A DNA stretch of 64,000 nucleotides from Asterias rubens (taxonomy: Eukaryota > Echinodermata > Asteroidea > Forcipulatida > Asteriidae), in contig NC_047063.1 in assembly GCF_902459465.1 (NCBI RefSeq), positions 4,278,001 through 4,342,000 on the forward strand, given 5' to 3'. The notes under the pieces are model-generated. The model was not told where the DNA came from, ran no database searches, and saw nothing but the letters and a program-made list of their open reading frames with translations. Both the position numbers and the translations under genes were made by a program. The first letter of the stretch is position 1; every line of letters begins with the position of its first letter. Below are positions 26,524 through 38,500 of this stretch, in pieces.

Positions 26524-29500
26524 AAAGTTCAGTGTGCAGTGATACAAGGGGGTGTGTATAAATAGGCTTGAAAGTGGAGTTGTTACTCGTGAGGTGTCCA
26601 CCGGTTAAGTTTGGAGGCTGACGGATTCTATATATGTGGGGGAGTTTACTTACATGTGACAGCATGCTTAGCTGGATTTCATACATATGCCCGCGAAGGG
26701 TTACGTACTTCTATGAAAGTAAGTTTCTATTTAAGGGTGATCACCCTGTAGTATAGTTTCCACATTGACGTTTTGACGTCACACATTGTGAAGTTTTCCA
26801 TCTTTACCGGCAATAATTAAAAATGTTTTATTAATGCTATGCAAACAGCTGTCTGTTTTTGCGTAAGTGCTGTGTGGAATCATCGGTATTTTGTTTCCTA
26901 AACTCCTAGCTTTTTTAATGCTGTGCAAACAACTGTGCGTTTTTGTGTAAGTACCGTGTGGAAACGCGGTACTTTGTTTCTTACATTCCTTGCGCGAGTG
27001 GTCAATGAACTTTTCTGCGTATAAATAAATTTAGAATGTCAGCTGATGCAGCTCAAAGCAAACAAAAGAAGCTTCTCGTGAAGATGTTTTTTTTTCTTTT
27101 TTTTCAGGAACTATCTGGTATTCTAAGCTGTCATCAAAAATGTTCCAATGTTTGACAACATTTTTAAAGCGACCCTGGACAGCACAAAAATTGCTGTTCG
27201 TCAAACAACTTACATTTTTGGTAAAATTTTACAACCGTACAATTTTACAGAGATTGTTGGTCTGTAGGCTGGCTGTATTGTCTAAATTTTTCTTATATGT
27301 GATTTGGAAGGTAATTGTTTGCTTTTGTGTCAACAAATTGAAGCCCGGTTAATATTTCCTGGGAATGCGAAGCAACGAATAGTTTGCATCAGTTGACTTG
27401 TGTTCAAGTCCAGCGAAAACAGCCCTATGACGTCAAAATTTGTATCGCATTCAAAAGTATGAACCGAGCTTTACAGTGCAACTTGTGTTTCCGTAGTGCT
27501 AATTATGCAAAGTCGCAAGTGGCATTTTAACCGTAGCAATACCTTATGTAAAATATGTTTTGTTCCATACTGTTTTTTTATTTACGTAAATGACTTATTA
27601 TTTAGTTTGTGGTAACACCATGTGTGTCTCTACTTGCCAGGTAGATGATGTTCTGTTGAGAACTTGTCTTCCTTTATATTCTACTACCACGGAGTAGATT
27701 TTCGGATGTAGAAAATAAAAGCAAGCAGGTTCACTCAAGAACATTTATTAATCTACCTGGTAAGTAGATACACACATGTTGTTACAACAAACAAATATTT
27801 AACGCTACTCACCATGCAATGCCTCAAATCCAAAATAAATGACTATTATTATTTTCAGAAATTGTAATAAAAACTCTATAAACACTGACTAAGTCAAGGT
27901 ACATGTATGCATAAGTTCAAAGCTGACTTCCTAAATATTATTTTGGTCACAAATAAAACTTTTATTGAGGTCGGTTTAAGGCCACACCATATGTTGTAAA
28001 CCAATAAAAAACAATTATAAATTTAGCCAATCAAATCTGCCCTGCGAAGACAAAGTCCAAAATATTGGTCCATTCATCGGCTCTAGAAACTCCTACTCCC
28101 AGTAAAAACATATGCATAAAAAAATGCAGGTTTTCAATATTATTTTTTTTACATCAAGCATGTTAAGGAAGTGAATATGTGTAGTACATTGCAAGGAAGA
28201 GGCTGTGCCAGTTGGATAACTTGACAATCCTGTTCCCTGCTTTTGAGTGATAAGCAAGAGATATTTGAGAGATATATTATTGTTTGAATGATCTTCCCAT
28301 CAAGGGAACTCAGCAACCTCCCACAAAGGGATATAAACGCCAAGCTGGCAACAGCCAATCTCTCTCATACAAACATTGGTTTAACGTCTATGATAATGAG
28401 TTACACAAGTCAAGAAATTGTGATTCATTAACTAGAAGGCAATATTTATTCTGGTCGTTGTGAAATCAGTGGTTAGCTTGGTAGGATTTGAACCCACAAC
28501 CTTATGATTGCAAGTCCTGCAGTCTAACCACTTGACCACTGCGACACTATTAGCTAAGGGGTGGCTGACCAGCTGGGTATCCGTGCAGCTCATTCTTTCA
28601 GAAATTTACCAAGTATTTGAATTCATTTGTAAACCAACAAGAAAACATTGCGCCATACAATCTGAAGGAAAAAAATGCAATGCGACCAATTGAACTACAC
28701 TGTACTATACCCAGGGATAACCCAAAGAAAGTCAGTGACTTTTATGTAGCTTGTTTCCATAAGGGTCTAGCTTAAATCTTGTAAGTTGTATCATTTGTAC
28801 ATCTCATTTAACATTTAGCGAAGCGTGTGAGAGTTTTCTTTACACTTTGTGAGTAATCAAGTAGAAGCGTGTGAGAGTTTTCTTTACACTTTTTGAGTAA
28901 TCAAGTAGAAGCGTGTGAGAGTTTTCTTTACACTTTGTGAGTAATCAAGTAGAAGCGTGTGAGAGTTTTCTTTACACTTTGTGAGTAATCAAGTAGAAGC
29001 GTGTGAGAGTTTTCTTTACACTTTGTGAGTAATCAAGTATAGTACTGTACTAACTACATGTAGCATTCAAATGAACATTTATTGTATTGTTTTATAATAC
29101 ACTGTATGTTAGTTTTGCATCAGGGATAAAGAAAGTTGATTTTACTCTTACACCAATATACAAGCACTGTATGGATTAGGAGTTATGGCTCATAAAATCC
29201 AGACAATCTGTACTAGATACAATGACAAACCAATCTTCTTAAGGACTTACAGTGAATGGTCTGATTCTTCTTTTTATAACACAAACACACAGGTACACAG
29301 ATTTGTTATTAAAGTTACATGATTGAAAGATAATGATGGTGGAAAGCTTCCCTTAAAATATTAATTGCTGGGGTGCTGTAGCAATTGGGAAATAAGTAAA
29401 ACTATTTCCCAAAATAAATTTCATCTCAGTGAGAATTATTTTAGCATTTAGAGCAAATTTACGTGACTCTCCTGAAAACATTGCTGACTTTATTATTTGA

Positions 29501-32500
29501 CTACTAATTAAGCTGAAACTTCTACTTATAATTATATTACACATCTTCACTCACAGTGAGTAGGGATTCACGTCATGGCCAAAAGCGTGATCTCCAAAAG
29601 GTATCAAACCGTTTAAAGACTAAAAATTGTTATTTTGCAATCGGCCACCTTTATTTTGCAATAAGTATATTTTCTGATTCACCCAATCATCCACCTACTT
29701 CACATCCTGCCGGTTTTGTACGAAACAACAAATTACTTGCCATTCATCATGGCAGATGTCATGCACTCGGCATGGTATTGCTGAGTTACTGGATCTAATT
29801 ATGACTTCATAAAATGGGACCAGATTCATTTTTTCCTCAGCCTCAAATGGTCATATTCATTTGGTACTTGTTAAAGGTGGGGTCAAAAAACTTAACATCA
29901 GAAAGGTTGCCTCCCAATCGGACATACTCAGTTGATTTGACTGGTCTAGTCGAGTCAAACTTCATTAGTCTGCACAGCAGTAAGCAATTTTTTGCATAAA
30001 CAAACGCACCAAACATTTATAACGAAATGCTAATAGTTATACTGGTTTGTTGCGACGAGAGCGAGCGGATATTTCTGCTCAACCCACCCGCCCCTGGTGT
30101 TTACAAAAATAATAGCAACAGAATAATGTGTTAAAAACGACATTGTCCTTTCAAGTTATATTAATTAACTAGACCGTTCCTCGATGATGGACACTTCAGA
30201 GGAAGTAATTTATCACAGCAAAGAACAAATACCAAGAGAATCCATTACACGCGTAATCAAGCATTAATAAAATAAACAGCTCGGGCCCATCTACGAACAA
30301 AGCACATTTTCCCGTTCAGCAGGAACATTCCTTTTGAATCGCCGGCACAGTGCAGCGGTCCTGTGGAACGTTCCAGCAGTCCACAGTATCGCGGGCATTT
30401 GCCCGTAGGAACGTTCTTCTGCGCTAGGATAGGCCCGACTTTTGAGGCGCCCCCTAATCGACATATGTTGGTTCAACTAAGACGTCACTTTTGCACCACA
30501 GTGTTATGTTATTTGAATTGCCATAATGTCTGTGTGTAGTTTCTTGCATATGACGAAATACACAAATAAACTTAAAACATGTAATGACAGCAATGAAAAC
30601 AAACTAGTTTGTTTCCTTTTTTTTTGCATCAAGTGGATTTGGTTCACAGGTACCCTCACGTGACCAAAAAACAGAACATTTGTTGAATCCCCTCCCCCGC
30701 CCACCCCAATGCAAACAGATTGCACCAGTTTTCCGTCGAAATTGGGATTTATGTACATTCCGGATGCATGTACTACATGTACAAGAGTAAAAGTGGAAAG
30801 GGCGGACCCCAGATCCTAGTCAGTAATATTCCCCAGACATTATGCCAAAGCCAAACACATCTTGTTGGTGTTTCTTATTAAGTAGGTCAATCATGCTGAC
30901 ATTTAAAATGAAACATGAGAAGGAAATTAAGCCAGGTGACACATTATCCTCAGTTAACCTAATAAACTTGAGAGGACATGGCTTGGTCTCCCGGGGCATC
31001 CTCAAAACCAACCTGTTGGAACAAATTTTAAGCACAAAAAGTAGCTGAACACAACAAAATTAAGCTCACCAAAAAAAGGTTACCAGCCAAACTAACATGT
31101 CAAATGTACAATTTGTGATTGGCATCCTGCTCATTTCTGCTCAGCAAACAACTATTTAAGGAATATTTCTGATTAAAGGCAGTGGAAAGTCACAATTGGT
31201 AATTACTCAAAATAATTATTATCATAAAACCTTTCTTGGTTACGAGTAATGGGGAGAGGTTGATAGTATACAAATATTGTGAGAAACAGCTCCCTCTGAA
31301 GTGACGTAGTTTTCGAGAAAGAAGTAATTTTCCACAAATTTGATTTCGAGACCTCAAGTTTAGAATTTGAGGTCTCGAAATCAAGCATCTGAAAGCACAC
31401 AACTTTGTGTGACAAGGGTGTTTTTTACTTTCATAGTTATCTCTCAACTCCGACGACCACCAAGCTCAAATTTACACAGGTTTGTAATTTAATGCATATG
31501 TTGAGATACACCAAGTGGGAAGACTGGTCTTTGACAATTACCAATAGTGTCCACTGTCTTTAAGCAGCTCTATAATTTGGGCCCTGGTAGACTTTTCATG
31601 AACCTAAATACAATACAGTAAAATTCCCTCCCCGTAGTATCTTCACCCTCTACCTTGTAATAAGTTTAATCTTGGTGCAAGACTCCTTTACCACTCCACT
31701 ATCATGATTGCCCGCTATATCCAGGCCACGCACACTCAGAATATCTTAGACATAACTGTCACAAGGATTTGGAAAGAAAGCAGTGAGCCAAGTTTGGCAT
31801 CAAGCTTCTGAGAATCACAGGAAATAAGCATAGCATCTCGTATAAATTCAAGCAATTTCTGGCCCGCTATCTAACTCAAAATATAATAATTTTGTCCCTG
31901 ACGCCATGATCTAGCACACAGTCTACAACAGTTTTTTTTTTTCATTGGTTTTACCCATACATCGATGTGTGCTAGCACTGTATACTCAGTACTTTCCCAA
32001 GTCCTGTGAAAAAATATTGCAGGCATGTTACTCGGGTGGGATTCGAACCCACGACCCTTGCAATTCTAGAGCAGTGTCTTACCAACTAGACTACTGAGGT
32101 TGCCCGGTAGCTAGAGGCAGTCCGAATCCTATGTTTTGGAAGCGGGTACCGCATCTCTTATTAGTTTTTTTTTTAGTTTTCAGTTTTTTTCTACATTTAA
32201 ACAATGTTAACCAAAGCCTACAATTTCATGAAGTTTCAAGGCTTTGGGAGCTTACTATCAAACGATAAGGCGCTGTTAGGAAAAGTGCTTATTATAGTTA
32301 TACAACAATTAGTTATTTGGAAGGATGAGATCAAAGTGAAGGTCCATAGCACTTTGTAAGAGTTCACAAGGTGGCGTTGCAAAATCTGCAGCCAGTTAGG
32401 CAAGAAATATTGGAGGAGAGCCTCTTAGTACTGGTGGGGTCATTAGTGTACTTTACAAAACACTGGACCTGGGGCCGATTTCACAAAGCAATAAAATTCA

Positions 32501-35500
32501 TCGCAAGACAAATTTTCAGTCTCACCATAGTGATTTGTATTGTGACATCACGTTTTACTAAGCAACTACAATTGATTTGCAGTTACGATCAATCTTAGAT
32601 CTTTGTGAAATCGGCCCCTGTGGCTTTACACTCATATTGATTGATGAGGTAATAATGTTTCAGTGTCTTGCAACAACTGGAACCAAACCGACACAATTAC
32701 AACACCAGGGGACCATTTCAAAGATCCGCTTCAGCACAAAAAATAGCTAAGCATGAAACAAAATGATGCTTCCAGAATTTAGGTTACCAGTCAAAATAGC
32801 AAGTCCAATGTATGCTTCTGTGACTGTACCCTGCTTATTTTTGCTTGTGGCCCTGAGCACGAGTCCGGTCACCAGACCGTTCCATCACAACACTCTGCCA
32901 CCTACATGTATACATGTATGACCTGTCATCACAAACTCCCTCAACCTAAATTTTACCACATGGCCTATAAAAGAAATTTCAAACCAAAAGGTACATGTAG
33001 AATCAGTTTCCTGGTTTTTGTTGTACGACCCTTGTCATGCCACAGTTAAACAAAAAAGAAGGGGTGGGGGTAAAAAGGAAACAGTTTGTGAACGAGAGAG
33101 GGGATATGAATTATGATCAATGTGTTTATAGGAAAGCTACAGTTATATGGGTTGAACCAAAGGTCAAATGCCTGAAATCGATGACAACTGATTGATATGC
33201 ATCCACTTATCTACACAACTTCTATCCCATGGAGAATTAAAACTCACTAATTTGTAGTGTCGGCAGGATTTGGCTGGGTACTCTTAGGCCAGGATGATCC
33301 TGATTGGAATTTCCCACCAGCTGACGTTACGCAAGTGTAGGTGCTGAGCCCTTCTAGCCGCGGTACACACATCCGCAAAATGTGCATCTACCATTTCCAC
33401 CATTTTGGGGGTCAACTGCTTTTGTGCACATTTTGACATCCGTGCGGGACAGGATTGGTGCGAGTGCGCTGCCCATAGTGCAAGGGGTATAATAGCATGG
33501 GGTCAATGAAAGAAAGTACTTAACCAAAATTTTCCTTTTTAAGGAAAATCAGAACCATTCACACAAATGAGCTGCAAATTACTTGGCAAGCACACACTAA
33601 CATTGAGGACATGTTCCCAACCTCCCCTCATTCTCCTCTTGAACATGTTGAATGATTGATAGGAAAGGAAGGATATGATGTGATTGATAGCAAAGGAAGG
33701 ATATGATGGTCTGGAATTTCATCTTTGAGAGGGCAGGACCATTTTGAATTTGCCAAGGACGCTAATATAGTGTATAGGAAACTTTTGCAAGGGCACCAAG
33801 GCCAAGACCAGGGGCAACATAGACCACGACCTTCATGGCCTCTGTGTTATTCCAGGGCTAGGGTACATTATACAATTGTTGCATGCTGTGACGGGTCCAT
33901 GTGGTTTTGTACACCCGAGGGTGTACAAAACCCATGGACCCCAATCACAGCGTGCAACAATTGTTTTGTTATAACTTGGTAACATTAATATTCCTGTTCT
34001 CAAAGTTCTTTTGATATCATCAAACATTATTACGACGGAGCATTTATTGTTCAATAAGCAGACCAACAAGAATCAATTCCTTACTGTTCCCTCGCACACG
34101 CAGGTGTTTCGCACACAGCGCTGGATATCAACCAACACTGGGAACGATCAAGGTGATGTACACCGGTGTACATCACTTTTCATGTTACCCGCCGTGCTGT
34201 GCATTACGCGTGGTACATGCATTTTTGGCGCTCATCACGTGATTGGTTCTCGACCAATCAAACTTCACAATTTGTTACCGAGGTATAACAATGTTCTTTG
34301 TAAGCCTGTTTAGCTGTTTGCAGCTCAGCAGTCTTGTTGAGGCTGTGGGATAGCCATAACCATAGCCAAAGGCATCTATTGGGACTCCTCAAGGTACATG
34401 TCTTCAATGAGCTGAGCTCAACCAACTGTACTACATGTCCCCAGAGCATGTCACAGAACATTGGTTTAGGTTGTGAAAGTTCTTAGGGTTCGAATCCAGG
34501 TTGTGACACTTGTGTTGTTGGGTTTGACACTTGAATGTAAGTGCCTCTCATCATGAGTAATTGGGTAGAGATTGGTGATAATGAATGACCAGCAACCTTT
34601 GTGCCCATATGCATGCCATTGCTGCATACTCCAAAGGTTTCAGGAAAGTTTCAAACTGAGGCCAACGAACACAATGGTTCAAATTGTATAATATATACCT
34701 TAGTTTTATTTTCAATACCAATTGACAGTTAGAAATGGCAAAATGTTGACACGCATTGCCCACATTTTTGATTTTTACTTGGTTTACATGATGGAGTAAG
34801 CACATAAAGTCATATTGCCGTACACACGTGAAAATAACATGCCATGATAACATGGCCCCATGTCCATGAAATGGCCTGATAACTGAGTAGCGTGGTAATA
34901 ATGACTCAGCCTGTGTTCTGTCTACTATTTTCTTCACACGTTAAAGCAATGTACATTGGACCAAGCAGGTTTTTAAAATCCGTCATTGGCATCTGTACCA
35001 TTTACAGTCAGATATTATTAAATTTAAAATTAACTAAACCAGCGGGAGCATAGTGTGGGGTTTTCCCGCAGGGCAAAGTTAATTGATGGTACTGGGTTTT
35101 CCATAAATAGGTCCTTCAATCCTACTTCCTGATTATTGTCTGGTGATTCTCCCTTGCGATATTAAATACGGAAGATAAAAGCACGAGCTGAGTTGGCTGC
35201 TTTTGTTCGTAAGATCTATCATCCTCATCAACAGAGTCAAGAATTCCACCAAGAATTCCAGTGTCAAGTTTAAAGCGGTGAACGATGGTATCAAACTGTC
35301 ACAAGGATTTAAGATGAAAGCAGTGGGCCAAGTGCGGCATCAAGCTTCAGAGAATCACAGGAAATAAGGATAGAATTCTGGTACAAAGTCAAGGAAATTC
35401 TGGCCCGCTGTATCTAGCTCAAAATAGAATAATTTCTTCACAGATGCCACGAACTAGCACACAGTGTACAATAAAACTTTTTTCAGTTTTTGTGAACAAT

Positions 35501-38500
35501 ATCAAAACAGAAAAAATTACTGAGTCCTAACAACATGTCTTAAAAACATCAATGAGTAAGTCTTATTACACTGTTTTATCAGGTTTTAAAGACATATTAC
35601 TTAATAATGGAATTAAAAAGGTATCTTTGAATTTGAAAGTAAACCCATGAACAATTGTTTCGGTTCCGCTTAGTACACAGTAAGGTACTTGTTTTGTTAT
35701 TCAATAAACAAAACATGACCATCGGACTTGTCTGGTCATATTTCTACTGGCCCGGCACTGGAACTATTGGCCTCGTTCTTGTGTTTTAGTATAAAATAAG
35801 ATCCCCGATACCCAAATTCATCAAATTTTTCTTCAGACCATGGTTTTACTGTAGTGTTTTATAGATCTCCAGTCTCGACATGTTTCTACCCACAAAGTGG
35901 GTGTATTGTAGACAGTTGTGGGGGCAAACATTAAGACATAACTAGTATCACGAACAAAATGTAATTGCAGTTTCCTAAAAGCCTTTGAGGCTCAAAATGT
36001 CTGCAAACCTAGGGGGTTTGGAATGGTATTAATAATCAACGGATGCAAACTCTGTGAGGGGGTGCTGGCTGGTCGGGTTTAAATGCAAACTCTGTGAGGG
36101 GGTGCTGGCTGGTCGGGTTTAAATGCAAACTCTGTGAGGGGGTGCTGGCTGGCCGGGTTTGCCACCACCCCCTCCCTCAAATTAAAGCAGACACATTAAA
36201 ATTAAAATTAATTCAACTGATTTTATTCCCTGTTTGTGGTCCTTTTTACCTGACTTTTTTGACATTTTGACAACTATTTACCAAAGCGGACTGCTAAACA
36301 ACACAAATAGATAAATAACAAGTTTTGTCAATTTTGGGGATACAAAAGATCGATTTACTTTAGTGGTGGGATAGTGCAAATTCCCCTTGTGGTTTATTAC
36401 TTGATATTTGGAAGAAAAAAAATACGCATCCCCTTAATGATAGTATAAATTTGTCCTGCTCCGATCCCTGGCTATATGGCAGTTTACTTCTGTTTGACTT
36501 TTGACTGGCGCCCTTCATCTACACCCCCCCCCCCACCCCTCGAACAAAGTTATTGGCAAAATAGTTAAGTGGAGAGAGAACATGCAAGAAAACCCTGAGG
36601 TTGCTGGTTCAAATCCTTTGTTTGGGTCACCCCAAAACTGATTTATAATTATTCTGCTATTTTCTTTCATGGTTTATACAATATGTAGTTGATATAAAAT
36701 AGTTAGTCAAAAAATATTTGACTTTTCTGAATAATTATTACCTTCAATTAAGAATGCCTTAAGACAAAAACAGATGTTAAAAAAAAAATATAAATAGGAT
36801 GTCTTTAATGCATGTTGACTAGAAATCTGCTCCTGCCAAGCAATGAAACCAACCCCCGTTTCTGATTGGATACCTGATAAACGTACCCATGCTTTGAGAC
36901 GTTACCCACCCATCCTTTTTCCGTTCCAAAGCGTGATTCTTTAGAGAATATTGTGGAAGTGTTAGTTGCTAGGAAACCATCTTGAAATGGCACGTACTGT
37001 TTTACGTAGCCTGGTTGCCATTCAGTGGCAACTACTTCATAAGTTCTTAGTTTTAAAAGATTTAAACACAGTCTTTTTACCGTACTATTGTGTAGTATTT
37101 TAGTAGTGATATCTTTTTTATTTTAGTTCTTCAGATTTGAGTTGACCTTTCTAAAGATTAAAATTTAACTTGTGAGGATACTGAAATATGTTTCAGGCTT
37201 GCAGAATTTTTTTAATTATCAATAGTTTAATATCATGAGCACTTTGTTCAGTGGAGACGGGATGTATGCAATTACTTATTTCTAAAGAAATAAAATAGCC
37301 TGGTAAAATGATGGGGCAAAATAGCTATCTTTTTAGAAGAGGGAGACTCTGTTCCCTTTGCCCCTGTTTATAGCTTCCCATGTCTGGGCCCAATTTCATA
37401 GAGCTGCTCAGTAAAATCAGATTGCCGGCCAAGACTCCAATCAATTGTTATGCTAGGTAAACAACAGCTAAATACCAGTCAAAAGCATTGTATGGCATAC
37501 AATTTTTAACCAGTAACATGTGTTAAATAAACAAGCTATTTTCGTGCTTAAGCAAATTTTTTGCTTAAGCAGCTCAGTGAAGTTTGCCCCTGGTGCTTAC
37601 AAAGTGCCAACTTTGATCTCTGTGTAAATGGAGATCTAGGCCTGTGTTTTTTCAGGATTTCTTCCAGATTTTCTCAGAATCTGCCTGAGCCTTCAAATAT
37701 TCTTGTAAGAAGTAACACAGTTTCCATAGGGAGAAAGAAACAGTGTCACAACTTGTAGTTTTGTTTGTCTTGCGAAGACTTTAAAAAAAACCTCCTGAAA
37801 TGTAGCATCTGAAGTTTCTTATATCTAACTATTTGCTGAATCTTCGTTAGCAATAATTAACATGCATGTTCCAATCAGTTACACTGAATAAAAAAAAAAC
37901 ATCATTAAGCACCACTCATAGTGTACATTTGTGTATCTTCTATTTGTGTCTAGCCATCTCAACATATTAGGCAATGGTGCTAGAGGTTCTGGGTCTAGAA
38001 AATAATAACAAAAACAGTACTAGTGTCTTATTTGCATTTTATCACACCCTAAGGGCATATCAAAGCGCTCAGTATTTTGCTCTGCAAGGTTTGTTGAGCT
38101 ACGTTTTTGAAGTATGAGACCTGTAGATGGTTTCACGAAACGCTAGGATCAATCCTATCCTATGTTAGGACGAGTAACCCGTCCTAACTTAGGATGAGTT
38201 CAGTGCGTCCTACGTATTTTGATATGGAACTGAACCCGTTTTAAGTCCTAAGATTAATCCTAAGTTAGGAAGAGTTTGCTGAAATCGACGGCTGTTCCCT
38301 TTATAGCACAATTTAATGGTTTACAAGGTGCTACCGCGCAACATACTGATGTTGAATAATGGGAAACCCAGGCTTGCAGTTTCCAAATCTCATCCCTGAA
38401 GAATAACACACAAGGTAAACCCCGACTACAAACAAAGAACGACTTCAGCTAAATATACTAATTATTCATGTGTCAATGTGATTTATTGTGGTTTGCAGCT

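Larger units (their letters stand above)
3454..38498 (+). other. samtor: SAMTOR intron 1 (about 35 kb), repeat-filled
   Basis: The donor is GTACAA at 3454 and the acceptor TTTGCAG ends at 38498. No convincing coding exon was recognised on either strand inside it; the open frames are short, lack family motifs and mostly overlap repeats. It holds TTAA MITEs, at least five tRNA-derived SINE families, foldback elements, a 118-bp tandem duplication, a 44-bp minisatellite and a 40-bp triplication, listed separately. Stretches such as 4850-6440, 22180-25400, 29630-31170 and 36180-37380 showed only short dispersed-repeat traces or nothing identifiable. Confidence 0.8.

Noticed and set aside
28820..29039. 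CRISPR array
   Set aside because: Head-to-tail units have no spacers, in a eukaryotic intron; a plain minisatellite.
30285..30450. GC-rich patch with GGAACGTTCC and GGGCATTTGCCC palindromes as a promoter or element
   Set aside because: Suggestive, but no second copy, inverted ends or adjoining exon was found, so it is left unassigned.
32035..32110. True tRNA gene on the - strand with GGGTTCGAATCCCACCC
   Set aside because: The same structure recurs at 55800 and 62430 with a shared non-tRNA tail, so it is SINE-derived.
34551..34937. 128-codon open frame on the - strand of SAMTOR intron 1
   Set aside because: No motif or signal, partly over a SINE fragment; treated as chance.
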